Shown: positions 12,385 to 26,521 of the stretch, piece after piece | How positions within the stretch are numbered: the first letter of the stretch is position 1 | Layout: each line of letters starts with the position of its first letter | From: Paramecium octaurelia | Lineage: Eukaryota > Ciliophora > Oligohymenophorea > Peniculida > Parameciidae | DNA length: 52,008 bases | Reading direction: 5' to 3' | Assembly (NCBI GenBank): GCA_905182995.1 | Contig: CAJJDP010000118.1 | Coordinates: forward strand, 1 to 52,008 | Translations under genes and position numbers: made by a program | Notes under the pieces: model-generated | What the model saw: only the letters and a program-made list of their open reading frames with translations | What the model was told of the DNA's origin: nothing | Database searches by the model: none

Positions 12385-13947
12385 TCATTCATATTGTATT
12401 TTATAAGTTTCATACTTGTTCTCCCTACTTCCCCAATATACTAAATATTCTCCTTTGTTTGTTACAGTACCATAACTACCTTAATTTTAGTAATCCAATT
12501 ATTGAATAATTGACAATTTTCCTTTTTCTTCTATTTTTAGTATGCAAATATGGAATATATGTCTTAAGCATAAAAGATTCTTATCTCTATTATAAATGAT
12601 TGGGAAGAATGGCCAATTTGCTTATGCTTAATTATCTTTCTAGAATTAAACTCTATTCTCTATATTTTCTTGGTATACACCATCAGTACTTTCAAAAACA
12701 CAAACATAATTGCTCTTATGAGCTAACCAGATGAATTAATTTTCGTTTAAGAATTTAACATGCTTTCCTTATTCTTATAAAGAATTGGTAACAACTTACT
12801 AAAAGTTCCACTAATTATTTTCTCCTTTCCTCCAAATTATAATTGTCCCATCAGATCCACAAGAAACTAAATCTTACCCTGAATCATTTAAACTCAATGA
12901 TACAACAAAGGCAGTAAGCTTCACTAAAGATTAAAGAAATTACAATTTGTTTTCATTGAAATCTACCATCCATACTTTAATTGATTAATCAATACTACCT
13001 GAAATTAATTAATCCTCTTTTTCTGTTAAAATCAAACAATATATAGGATCTTTATGTTCCTCTTATGCTTAGAAACTTTGCCATTGATTGTTATTCTATT
13101 CTTTCCATAATCTAATTGTATTATCGCTAGCTCCAAATAGGAAGCAGTTCTGTACTTTGCTATATACTAGACAATAAATATTCTCTTTATGTCCTTATAG
13201 TGTATTAATTAAAGTGATTTTTCCCTGTTCAAAATTCCACATTTTGATGTTATTATCACTAGTTGAAATCATTATCTTCCCTGTTGGATCAAAAGCGATA
13301 GCTTTGCACTTCTCTTGTTATTCTGTTTAATCATCAATGAGTACTAATTTAGTTGGGCCTGATGCTTTTTATTGAGGTAGACAGTCTGATTCATTTATTT
13401 AGTTCAAAATTTCTTGACACTTTTGATATTGTGGGTATTATTGAAATGATCCTAAATATAACTTAAATTTATTGCTCCAAGCATTGTTTATTTTTGTAAT
13501 CTAATTAGTTAAATTCAGCTTTTCATTCTGTTCTATTTTTTAATTTGGTATTATTGAATTTAACTCCTTGAAGAACCTATACTTATTTTGACCTTAATAT
13601 GCGGATTATAAATTCTAAACCCAATCGTTTGTATTTCCTATTAATTGATCCAATAATTAAACAAGATATGACTTCAAAGCGATTATTTGATTATATAACG
13701 ATTCAACATGTCTGAGATCTCCATCAATCTTACTTTATAAGAACTCCACAATATTCTTTCGATTTTCTTCAATCATTAGAACAGCCTTCTTGAATCCAAA
13801 AAAATTTGAAGATGGTTCAATAAAATCACTGCATTGTTAACACAAGAGCCTTTAATTTAACTCTAACTAAGAATCCAGATTAACCAATATTGCAGGTTAT
13901 TTATGAAGGCTACATACAAGATCATTTTCATTTTCTATCATTTACAT
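12385..13947 (-). CDS. WD40-repeat protein with N-terminal Cys/His motif
   Basis: 520 residues, no intron needed. Start MQMIENENDLVC chosen as the first in-frame ATG after a spacer. Residues about 12-40 contain a CSLH...LCQQC arrangement that could bind zinc. A helical, Gln-rich region follows (about 60-210). The C-terminal 300 residues hold WD40 blades (STSDNNIKMW, GASDNTIRLW, SGSIDQSIKVW, SCGSDGTIIIW), so a beta-propeller used for protein contacts. The same layout occurs in the C-terminal three quarters of the divergent neighbour at 14535, and a broken relative lies at 11278-11880. The family is plainly expanded locally. The partner and process are unknown. Confidence 0.88.
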
Positions 13948-14534
13948 TTTAATAAATTATATTTCTAACAAAACAATTCATAATTTTTTCCCTAGAATGA
14001 AGATATCATGAATAAAAATAAGAGAATTCAATCGCTCTTTATTAAATATACTTATATAGAGATATAAAATTAATCAAAATTGTTTTAAGAAGTAAAACTT
14101 AAATTATTATTCTCCAAATATTCTTTACTTATAAAAGCTTTCTTTCAATAGGTATTAGAAAATAATAGAAAAAGAACGATCTTATATTTCAAATAAACTA
14201 GTTTTTTTTAATTTAACAATTCATCAGCTTAGACTATATAGTAATTCAATTGTTTAAAAGTTCATAAAATCATATTATTATTTTAGTATGTTTTATATGA
14301 ATTATCTCATTACAATTAATTAACTTTGTTCACATCATGAAAGTTTGTTCAAGATATAAAAATTCATAATAAAAAATGTTTTAAATTTGATCTGACTTAT
14401 TTTAACGATTTTTTTTCAGTTAGTCATAGATATGATTCATTAAATTATAAGCCACCACTTTCCTTAAAATTTAATTGTAATTGTGATATAATTATATATA
14501 TGGATTATACATATTCATTAATAATATTATAAAA
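13948..14534. promoter_or_regulatory. Divergent intergenic region
   Basis: About 590 bases between the start codons of two divergent WD40-family genes, very AT-rich and with no coding frame. It must hold both promoters, but no specific element can be defined. Confidence 0.35.
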
Positions 14535-16841
14535 ATGTCATCTTAGAAACTTATCAAATTTAAAATACATCTCATTGGTTATCCTGGGTAGCATTTTCTA
14601 TTATTTTATTTAGTGTTGGCAAATCAGCTATAACCAAATAATTTATTGATTCCAAATTTGATATCATAACATAATCCATAGGTCTAGGTATGGATATTAA
14701 AGAAAAGAATGTTATTATTAATAATGTATTTGTTACTCTTTAAGTAAAAACAAAATTTGCATTAGATTTGGGATGGGCCAGGTAATGAAAGATTTTAAAA
14801 CGGTCTGGTTTATCGAAGATTGGATTGCTTGATTATAGTCTATGATAGCTACGATTAGGATCCAGTAAAAACTCTGGAGTATTGGAATAAATTGTAATAA
14901 AAGTTAAGCAAAAGTGAAGATAAAGAGTAATTTTCAATTTTTGTTATCAAAGTTAATAAAAATGATATTGTTGAGAAAAATGAAATATTGAAGAGTATAT
15001 CTGTTTTAGAGTGGTGTAAATAAAATAGAATCAAATAATTTTTTAAAGTATCCTGCTAGGACAATCTAATAATTAATGAAACATTTACAGAGATTACAAA
15101 GATCTTATTAAGATAAAATTTGAAATAATTGAGTACAAAACATTTAACAATTAATTTATTTGATGATTCTTCTAAAGTTACAACATCATCTCAAAACACA
15201 ATTATGAAATCATAACTAAAATGCAATATGTAAGAAAGATTTGAGTCAATTCGATGTTACAATCAGCATGATTGTCCGCCAAGTATTGTACTTCTTGATA
15301 ATAATCTTAAAGGAGTCAAAAGGTTAGCTTGTTCATAATGCATTAATGAAATAAGTGGACGGTTTAATGGCATCAATATAGTTGAAGCAATTAAAATAAT
15401 AGAAGAATGTAAGAATAATTTACTTGATGTCGTTTCCGATTCTAGCCAGAATATTGTTAGCCTTTTAAATTGTTTAATTGAACAAATATTATAATAGAAA
15501 GCTTTAATTTTATAGTAAATGGATTAAATGATAAATTAAGTTAAAAATTGGATTGATGAGATTAAATAGTTTGAGATAAAGTAGTGCTCATACAGCTTTA
15601 TTGATGAAATTGATTAATTGAATATATCTATTGAAATTAAAAGAAATAAATAAGTTTAGGAACTTAGTTAAATAATTGATAATATTACCTAATCCTATGA
15701 AACAAAAATATAAAATACAAATTAATAATTACAAATACACTTTTAAAGGACATAAAATATATTAAGAGTAATTTCATCTGGCGCTTCTTATGAGGAATTG
15801 AATTTATTTAGAGAATGTAATTTAGCACAAGTTAAAGCATTCAATTAGTTAGATTATAAGTTAGTTTCAGAAGTTAGAAAATAGGGATAGTGCCATGCAT
15901 TAGCATTTAATCATAATCAAACTATTATGGCGGCTAGTTTAAACAAAAACATAGTAATATGGAATTTTTCAAAAGGATAGCTATTAGATAAAAAGGCTAG
16001 CTTATAAGATCATGAAAAACAAATAAAATGTATTGTTTTTAGTAAAAAAAATAATTGGTTGTTCTCTGGAAGTGAGGATAACACAATTAGAAGCTGGAAA
16101 GAAAAAGAGACTTGGTTTAGTAATAGTAAATGGGAAAGCAGTAAAGCAGACAAAAAACATACAAATTGGGTAATATAATTACTTTTAAATGATTAAGAAA
16201 ATTAATTAATATCTTGTAGTATAGATAAGACAGTTAAAATCTGGAAAATTTAATATGATTAAAATTCTATTAAGTTAATTTAGTCTCTTGAGAAACATTA
16301 AAAACCAGTTTTATCAATCAGTTTAAATTAATCTCAGTAATAATTTATATCTTGGGGTGAAGACAAATAAGTTATTTTATGGGAAAAAAACTTAGAATAA
16401 AAATGGTAATTTAAGAATATTGTTCTCTTATACAATTCAATTTAAGGAATTAATATAAGTGTTAGATTCCTTATGGGTCAATAAATTATATGCAAAACAT
16501 ATAATGGATAGATAGAAATGTATAAATTAACAAAAGATGAATATGAAAGACATCAAGTATTAGATTTTGATGTTTAAAATTCTGATGAGAACTAATAAGA
16601 ATCTTAAATAATTTATAATATTTAAACTGAATTAATAGTAATTCAACACAATAAATGTTTTTATTTTTTCAGATATTCTTTCGATGATTGCAAATTGTAA
16701 TAAGTTTGTTAACCATTGCAATACGAGTAGGAAGTTTGCTTTTTTGATATTACATATGATGGAAAATACTTTGTTGTATGGATGTAGCATCCTCTATTCA
16801 AATTTAGAATATATGAAATGAATTATATTCAAATATAATGA
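14535..16841 (+). CDS. Ras/Rab-like GTPase fused to zinc-motif and WD40 domains
   Basis: 752 residues after removing introns at 14588-14613 (26 nt) and 14744-14765 (22 nt). Both fall inside the GTPase domain, and removing them restores its motifs. Residues 1-185: P-loop GYPGVGKS (15-22), G3 motif DGPGN (64-68, where Rabs have DTAGQ), G4 NKND and a G5-like SCQ. The core Lys, Ser and Asp are kept, but the usual catalytic Gln is Asn. Next comes a Cys/His segment (HDCPP...LACSQC) matching the start of the neighbouring WD40 gene, then a helical, Gln-rich region. The last 300 residues carry WD40 blades (NKNIVIW, SGSEDNTIRSW, SCSIDKTVKIW). It has no C-terminal Cys pair, so no prenyl anchor. A nucleotide switch may control a propeller scaffold (inference). 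Confidence 0.88.
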
Positions 16842-17190
16842 TGAAAATAAATAATGGTTTTATTAATATCTAGATTTGAATTTTTTAAACTAAGCAAAAT
16901 AAAACAAGGATACATGATTTTACTTAAAAGTCTTTGAATTTATCATGTGGTTGTCAGTACTATATGATTATACTTCCTATTTGGAATGAATTTTCTGCAT
17001 ATCTCATAATTTTATTGATAAATAAAGTAATATCATTTTATATCTCATTCAAGAACAGATTAAATTATATTAAATGTATATTTTCAATATTTTTATTTAA
17101 TTAATTATATAAAGTTTAATTTTTATAAATAACACATATATAAATATTCTTAGAGTAATAAATTTAACTATAAAATATAGATGCCTAATA
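16842..17190. other. Convergent spacer
   Basis: About 350 bases of AT-rich DNA between two gene 3' ends. TGA is frequent and nothing else was seen. Confidence 0.5.
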
Positions 17191-20100
17191 TCATTTTTTA
17201 TTATTTTCATATTCTTCAACATTATTAAAAAATAATTTTTCAACCCCTATTCTGCTTGATTTTGTACTTAAAATTCTTGAACTTTATGGTGATATTAGGT
17301 ATCCACAAGTTATATTTGTCAATATTTACTTTGAATTTCTTAATTGTACTCTAGATAAAAAGATTAAATGGTTTTTCAATTTGGTAAAATTACTTTTTAA
17401 TTTTTATTATTTTAATTTTTCTCTTTCCAAAGACCTTCCCAAAATTTAGGCGAAATATAAATTTGGTACTTTCGAAATAAGAAAAAAATGCAATTTATTC
17501 AAATAAAAGAATTAATACTTCTTGACATAGCTTCTTGCAATACCAAAAATAAATGGATAACAAAGTTTTATAAAGCATCCAATAATAAAAATTTGAATCA
17601 TAATAGAAGGGGAGATATAATTCTTTTGTTCACAAATAGTTTTGGTTAGTGCTAAGAAAATAGAGATTGAGCAAATCTGAGCTGTTTATAAGTCTAATGA
17701 ATTATATTTTTATAAATTGAATGGCTAATGGAAAATTGCCAAGATTTCATATATTAACAAGCACAATCCTAATAATGATGCTTTTAAGACAATCTCAGTT
17801 TCAAAGTTCGTCATTATAAAAATTATGACAGATTTCTTAAATAGTTTGATCAATTCCCAGTAATACCTTTCTTATTTATATTCATTCAACAAATAGCAAA
17901 TATGTTTTCTTAACTTAATTTTATCTAATTTTTATCTATTTAGCCTCAACAGAATAAAAATTAAAATAGGAATGAGTATTCCAATTATAAATATTCCAGG
18001 AATAATAAAATAATAAACCCACTTTAAATGAACTTAAGAACCATATTTCAATGATACATCTCCTTAAATGTAATTTTGATTTGATACTTCTCGTTTCGAA
18101 AGTACAGATGAGAATCTTTTCATATTTTAAATATGTACATTTTAATCAATCCTGCATAGTTAAATACATATAAATAGAGTGCACTATTTGAGAGGATACT
18201 TATATCATACCTTTGTTTGGTTATTAGTGTATGCAAATATTATCCTGCAATAATGAGATTAAATAGAATAATCATCAATATTAGCATTGTGAATATTTTT
18301 AATTATACTATAGGAATACTTTGAATCGAAGATATATAACAGTCTAAATCTTTGGCTATGAAATATGAAGTGTCACTAGTTTATTCTATAAAAAGAAGTG
18401 AAAATGAAAATCTGATGTTAAATGTAAAGATAACTGAATAGATCCACAAATAATTTATCAACATTTTTAATTATATACTCTCCTGATCTAACATTTACTA
18501 ATTTATTTACCTTAATTTAGTTTAAACAATATTTTGCTAAATCTTTATGCAATTATGAGTTATGAATATAGTTGATTAGATTTAGAGATACTTCTTAAAG
18601 ACATCGAGATCGATATATACGTCCTACAATTAATAACAACCATTATACCATAGACATATTATCATAGTTGGAAATATGCTGGTCCAATCAAATTAGCATT
18701 CTCTGCAATTTTAGTCCCATTAGTTTTTATAAAAATTACCTTATCCTCTTATACCATATATATCACATTCTTCACATAATGCCCCTATGTGTCCAACACT
18801 ACATATGTGATCTCCAACCTACCATCCACCGATACAAAAGAATTCATTTTTGAAACAAGGTTCTACATAATCAGAATAATTATTAGGTCTCCAAACTCCT
18901 GGAAGTAATTCAATCATATTTGAAGTAATATTCGAGTACTTGCCTTTATCAAAAATAGAACACTTTGTAGCATTGTATGTAACTGAATAATACCCCTAAT
19001 TTGATTAACAGATTTGACAACCATTATCAACGTAAAATTCACCAAGCTGACATTTTAGACTCTTTGCATATATCCTATATTTTAAAGTATCTTATTATCC
19101 TTTTAGTGAACAACTGATATCTATTTATAAATAGTGATAATCTAATTTATATGGATCCAAACTAAATGATAATGATCCAAAATCGAAAGAATTAGTTTGA
19201 ATATCAAAAATCAAAATTTTCTGAACCTCTTTGTCTATAATCTTATTTTTGTCTGAAGTTATTCTCTTACCCTTAACTATGCAAGTTGAATTGATAAAAT
19301 TATGCATTATTTCGTTTCTGCTGTTTTTATAAGTTAAACTAATATCTTTAATAAATGGCAGATATTTTGATTAGCGAATGTCAAAAATTTAAAAAGGTTT
19401 TATCACTTAATTACTTGGAATCAATAAGTCTTTCATGACAATTTAACGACCTTATTCAATCATTCGGTATGTTTTTAAATTCAATATATTTATCGACTAA
19501 TTGTTATTAGTTACAGAATATGAAGGATTCTCCATTTAATTGATATAAAAAGCTAAATGTGTTGGGTTCTCTCTAACGTTATTTCCATATTCTTAAGCAC
19601 TATTGAAAAGTACCTAGGACTATACAAAATTATTTTTATTTAGATTGCAGTTACCCTCAAAATATATACCGCCTCCTATTCTAGCTATATTTGCAATAAT
19701 GATTGATCTATTTACAATCAAGTCAGCAGAATCAATTTCCATATATAAACCACCTCCAAAATCCTAGGCTTTGTTTTTAATCAGTTTGCATTGTTTAATG
19801 GATAGACTCACTTTTTATGTAAATATACCAATACCTTGAGTCCCATTATTGAAAAGGAAATTAGAATTTTTAATCAATACTTTTTATTTATAATAGGTAT
19901 TCGATGAGAAATGTAGACATCCAAACTTATTGATTTTATTATAATTGCAATTAAAGTTATCAAGCTTAATAAATTGAATATTTGATAATTCAAAAAAGAC
20001 TAAGCCATTTTAACACTATTAACAATTATTATGCTCAAAAGTAATATCTTGAAAGTAGATTCCATTTGAATTTGAAATACTTTTAATATAAATGAATGAG

Positions 20101-23100
20101 CCTCCTTCTTTATTATCATTCTATTGAATAGAATTAACATAAGATTAAAAATAACCTTGTTAAAAAGTCTAATTAAATTGTTAAACTATTTTACATCCTC
20201 GTATTTTGTACATGATTTAAGAGTAGGTTAAGTAAGATGTCAAATTATTTTAATACAGCTAAATATTTTTGATACTTAGATTTTCAATAACAATCATAGA
20301 TTTTATTTGTTATAATTACATAACTGAAATTAGATTGAATGAATACAATACTGAGATTTTGTCCAATTTAACATTGTTTAATTTTAGTTTTGGTAAATTC
20401 ACAAAATAGAAAATAGAATTAATGATGATCCCTTCAATGACAAAGTCTTCAATCAAGATAATGCAATTTTGAAATGAAATTAAAGAATTTTAATTATTTA
20501 TGGTTTCTGTAACTTCTTAAGTGAATAAATCCCGAACTTTAGTAAAATAGTCAATCCATACTTACTAATTTTAAATAATTCGTATATTTTTTATAGTTAC
20601 TATATTTTTAATAGCTATCAATGATGAAAATTATACATTTATTATTTAATTTATCAATGAAACACAATTTAATATATTTGTATCTTATAATAAAATGATA
20701 TTTTGTGATTTTGAAGGAGTAATAGTAAGTATCAAAGAAGCCATCCTATTAAAAATGTTTGATAAAAAAGCATTTACCAACCTAAGATTTAATTTACTAT
20801 TTGATGAATAAATGCTAAAGCACCCTGAGCCTTTTTCAGTTGATTAGAGATTATTTTCCACTTGATCTATTGTAATATTTTATAAATCTATATAACCTGC
20901 TTCTGTAGTAGTGATTTCAAAAATTAAGCTTTAAGCTGCAAGAATTTTAGAAAATGAGCAATCTATGCAAGATAAACTTTAAACTAAAAATGATCCTGCT
21001 CCTCCAATATTCTTTATCTATAAAATTTAGAAAACGATTTCATTTAAATTATCTTAATTAAGATTGTCTTTGAATTAAAGTTCATAATAATTAACCCACA
21101 AATCTTATGATATAAAATTGTGGTTATTAATTGAAAACTTAGATAGCATAACATGAGCTGACATTATTGTTATTAAGGAATTTGAAGAATTAGTGAGTGC
21201 ATTATTTTTACTATGAAAATTCTCTACTTTTAGTTAACTTAATTAAGATTAAATGTATAATAAGCTGACTGTTGTCATTACCGCACTACTGGAATAAGAA
21301 TGTAGAAAGTTTTCTTCATATAAAATATTTTCTAGTAGAATGCTCTCTCTATATTCTGATTATATTATTAACATAGAAATTTGATTAACTAAGGTTGATT
21401 AGATGAGAATGTTTTGAGTAAATGTAATATTAACCATCTCAACCTAACTCATACCATATGATAAATTTTAATAACTTGGATTGATCTAAATTAATGGTTC
21501 GTCAACACTCACAATTTTCGAGATGTGTAAATTCTTGATTTAAATAGTAGTAAATCCAGAAACATAAAGGAAATTATTTTTCTTGTTTGTGGTTAAACAC
21601 GCCTATGATAAAGGAATTTTAAAATTCTGGATTGTGTTCTAAAATATTATATTCGAGATAAGTATGTTCTTATTTTCAGACAATTAAAATATCATCAAAT
21701 CGTCATTATCACTTATAATAAAATTTGATATGTGAATTTCTTAACTATTTATGCAAAATAATTGATTGCTTTCATTATGACTAGAACATCTGCTATTATT
21801 TAATATTTTGAATTAGTAAAATTGAATTAAGAGGTAATTTGTTGATAAAGTTGAAAATATTAAAATTAAGTTGGATCCTTAAAATTAATTTTGAATAGCT
21901 TCGAAACTTGTAATATTACATTAAATATGATTCCTTAATTATATCTAATTAATTGATAAAAATTAAGAAAAAACAAATATATTTTGATAAATACTTATCA
22001 AACTCATTGCAATATTATAATTAATCTATATCATAATAGAGTTGTCCATAAGGTTCAAACTCAATTGAAAATTGAATAAACTTACTTCAATTAAAAAAGT
22101 ACTATTTATCAAGTAGGAATTGTAAAATTTATTATTTATTATCATTGTATTCAATCCAATTAAAGTTCTTTAGTTTGGATGATTGCTCTCAAAACTAAAT
22201 ATTGATGATTTTGTTAATTTGCATTACTCCATATAGAGATATTTATAGGATAATAAGGATTCAATTTAAGATAATTTAAAGAATGCCGATTCTATAAACG
22301 TACAATTTTTAATTTATAAATTTGTTATTATAATTGATCCCAACATTTAAAATGATTTTAAATTAAACAATGAGGAATTGATAAAGATAGTGTCTATTAT
22401 AGTAATATTATTCAAAGTTATATTGCCAAAAACTTCTGTTTAAAATAATGAATCAATATTCTAAAGTATACTCTAATTTATGGTAAAATTTTTAAGGATC
22501 AAATCAAATTAGTTATTATTATTATAAAAGATAAAATGCTAATCTGAATCAATTACAAATCCTAAATTGCTAAACTCAACTTAATCAAAATTGTTGAAAG
22601 GATTAGAAGTAAATGATGTAATTTCTAAATATTTTTGTGATGAGAATTTAAAATTGACTCTTTTTAAACTAAAAACTTTTTTTTTTAATTCAGTTTGAAT
22701 AGTGAATGGAAGAATTAGAAAACATTATTAGTCTGAGATATTTAATACTAGTTCAATAGACAAGATTTCTATTCCAATTTAATTGCAATAATCTGTATTG
22801 ATTTTTGACTCATAAAATCTATTAAATCTTGAAAAATCACATGATTAATATGGAATATCTAAGAAAAAATGATCTTTGCAATCTTTAGTTAAACAATACC
22901 TCACACTTTATAAGTAAGGGTCATAAGAAAAGGAAGGATCATAGTAAGGTTTAATACATTTCTTAGTATAGATTTAGTTTTGATTATCAACAATTAAGCT
23001 AGGAAAGTCAAGCTATTCATTATGTTTTATTTTCTTACTTCAATATCTTTATTTGATCGTTGTAAACACACTTAACATAGTGGATGACATTACAAACACA

Positions 23101-25809
23101 TTTTGTTTGGCATAGTTATAATATATTTTTTGTAATAATTCAATGGACATTGTTTACAATAAGTAGTAATCTAATCACATAAAATACAATCAGGGTCACA
23201 AGTTATGGGTTTAGATTAATTTAAAAATTTATTATAAACATATTATCTCAATTTTGGAACAAATTAAAGAACAAAACTTTGGATCTTGTTTGTTTAATTG
23301 TAGATTGAGATTTTCTATGGATCAAACTCTTCATTTTAATAGCATTAGTCATTTTGGATCATGAATTTATCTTAACAAACAACACATTTGATTTATTGAT
23401 CTACATTTATTGAGCATGTTCGACAGTTATCAATATAATCCTAACAATTAGATATCTCTGGTGCAATAGAGAAGTCACCAATCATTGATGAAACACATTC
23501 TTCCTTACTCAATAAACTGATATAAGATCTTTGACAATTTTTAATCTAGGGGATTTAATTTAAGCATATTTCTAAAGTGAAATCGAAAATGAAGTTTTCC
23601 TCACAAAGTGCACAACCTGTTCTAATTTTTTGTTAGAATTTTAAATTCATATTCTATACATCTACTAATGAGCAAAATTGTAAATTATCAGTAGAATATT
23701 CAAAACAGTAAATGCAATTTTTGATTTCACATATTTTGCAATAGTTTTCAAATGAATAATAATATGGTGGTAAACAAATGGGTTTTGATCTTGCTTTAAT
23801 TTCAGCTGAAAATATACATTCACCATCTATTAATTTATAATCACCATAACACTTTACACAAATAAAAGTAGTAGGAGTAACTTAACAAAATTAACAATTA
23901 AAAAGAAAGCATTCATAGCAGATGTATTAATCAGTTTCAGCAAAATCCATTTATTAGCAAAATTGTCTAAAATAGTTTTAAGCCAAATAGAATTCTTTGA
24001 AAATATTTGTAATATTTTTAATGTCAGTTTCATAGCTAAATGAATAAGTATAATGAATAGGATTGAGTTATATCCCATCATAGTAATACTGGACATCACC
24101 AAATTCTACTGATGCCTCATAATAGTTAGTATTTGGTTTTATCACTAAAGATTTTTGACAAATTGGATACTAAAACCATGACTTAGGGTTGTTCAGACAT
24201 TCTACACAACTAAGAAAATCTTTCTTAATCATTGAAGGACTAAATGCTAATTGATTTTATACCATTATATACAATCTCCATCCAACTCAAAAAATCCGTA
24301 TTTACATTTCTTATCAAAATTAAGATTTTCATCTTGAATCACTCTAAGATTTGAATCTTTATAGGTTTAGCATTTATTTTGATTATCTATTGTATTAAAT
24401 GGACAAATGCAGACTTTATGTTATGGAATATAGATTCTCTGAGATTCAATCGAACAAGACAAACAATTTTGATTAGTTGGACCATCGCATTCATAACAAC
24501 TGTAATGACAAATTTATGTTGTAAGTTTTTTATAACAATTAAAAAACTGCAAATCTTTCATTTGAGTATTTAAATAATTACTTTGAGTTTACAAGCAATT
24601 ACCAAATTAAATTTTTAATTAACAATTATGAAATTAATGAACCTCAAATTTAGCATAATATGAAAATATTTCAAAACCTTCATAAAAGGTAATTTCCACA
24701 TTTATCTTATTGTCCTATAATTCAACTTTGAGATAATGCCATAGCAAAATATTATTTGTAATAAGCAACATTTTCTTTATTAGGAAAGGATCATCTGAAA
24801 AGTCAATAGATATATCTGGAAAATTATAACTATATGTGGTAACTTCTATTTCATTTTGTAATGTGGTCATATGATAAAGTAGTTAGAAGGGAGATAAATT
24901 TTGATTCTGAAATATTGGGTTCTATAAATTTGCAGATACTTTTAATGACTAATAACTGAGTAGTCCAGAGGAATTTATAATTTCTTTAATTTTAATCCAT
25001 CCTAGAATTATAAATGAATCACAATTGATATTATCTGAAATATAGATATCCTAATCTTAATCTTTAAGATCCTTATCTCCAATCAAGAATATCTCGTTTG
25101 ATTAACAAACGCATTACTCAAATTATTGGTATGCTTGGTTTGCAATATGGATAAAATCAAAATCAATTGTTAAGGTTTAGGTTGAAAAATCTTGCAAAAT
25201 AATAGTACCTGGAAAATATGAGAATATTTCGCCTTATTTTAGATCAATAATCTTCGAATTACGTACTATAAAACCACCTCCAAATGATAGTATTAAGTTT
25301 TCATCTTTGAAGGGGTATTTCATTTAATTATTTGTTTACAATTAAACATCCTATCTTTTAATGAATATTAATTTGAATATATCCTATGATGGCCATGCTA
25401 TTAGTTGTATGTAATACCAAGTGTTTTCATAGTCAAATGGATCGATTTCAAATGTAAATCTATTCTGTTAATCCAAGTTATTGATAAATAAAATTGTTTT
25501 TATTATTTTCCTTGAAACAGAGTCGAAACAATCATAATAAATTAGATTTAAACTATATGAATACTAATCAATTGCATTATGCAAATGAAAGCAGTGGCTA
25601 TCGAATAATCCATACTTTCCTATCTAAGCTATTGTACTAAGAGGGTTATACTTTGACCACAATCCATATGACAAACAACTATCAGTATTATACTTATTCT
25701 CTGTTAATTACATTAACTTCCTTTGATATTGATTAGCTGGACTCAATGCAATAATCTCAAAACTTTTCATCATTTTGATTTTAAATAACAAAAGACTTAT
25801 TAGTATCAT
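17191..25809 (-). CDS. Giant Cys-rich, beta-helix transmembrane protein
   Basis: About 2,800 residues. The start at 25809 (MILISLLLFKIK) gives a signal peptide. The N-terminal third is a lectin-like or adhesive region without a clear family. About 22.9-24.6 kb encodes closely spaced Cys pairs (CHYSCYECDG, CPFN, CLSCS), as in growth-factor-receptor or furin-type repeats. About 19.4-22.8 kb encodes Asn- and Ile-rich repeats with GGGLY and GGGIYF turns, typical of right-handed parallel beta-helices. Near 18.8 kb lies a conserved Cys block (GVWRPNNY, CIGGW, GHIGALCEECD). The C-terminus (about 17.5-18.5 kb) has several hydrophobic helices (YYFIIPGIFIIGILIPILIF) and a basic tail. Three introns were located: 24247-24272, 23013-23038 and 18116-18138; others probably exist. 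Probably a cell-surface protein. Confidence 0.85.
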
Positions 25810-26521
25810 GAGAAGAGATTATATAAAAGTTTAAATAATTAATATATTTTATTTACGCTGCTATTCCATCTAAAATTTTTAATCCAATGCAATTATTTTA
25901 AATAAATTATTGTATTTGAAGTATACATAATATATTTTTATTGTTGAATATCTGGCATACAATTTAATTAAACTATCTTTATACAAATCTATTAGGCTAC
26001 TCCTTATCACAATTTTTTTTTTTCATAAATGAAATTAAATAGATAAAAATTAAATTCTCATTTTCCTTACTTTTCTTTACTAAATTGGAATTTTAGTATC
26101 GTTTCTATCTCAAATTGTGGTTGTAAAATACGTTATTAAGAATATGATGATAGATAAAAAAGTTTTCAAATGCAGAATATTAATGTTAAAATTTAATATT
26201 TATTAAGTCTTTAAATCCAGTTCTATCTATAAACAGTTGGAATGCTTTTTGAAATTTTTTATACAAAATAAATGTTTAGCTATTAAGTAAAATTATATTT
26301 CCAATACTTTTGTATTGACAAATATGTTAAGCAATATCTTTTTTTTGAAAAATAATTTGAGAATACATTAAAGGCATTTAAAGATGATCCTTAATTTTTA
26401 CAGGACGTCATCAAACTTATAGATAAATTAGTGTATCAATGGTTGATTTATTTTCATTAATAATGATAATTAGATTTTTTAGAATTGATATTAATTTAAT
26501 AGATAAAGAAAAGTATATTAT
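25810..26521. other. Spacer upstream of the giant gene
   Basis: About 710 bases of AT-rich DNA with short homopolymers. It must include the promoter of the giant gene. No coding frame or RNA recognised. Confidence 0.45.

Noticed and set aside
23854..24102. Minus-strand frame starting MVMSSITMMGYN
   Set aside because: Shadow of the giant membrane protein, whose true frame here has the Cys-rich pattern.
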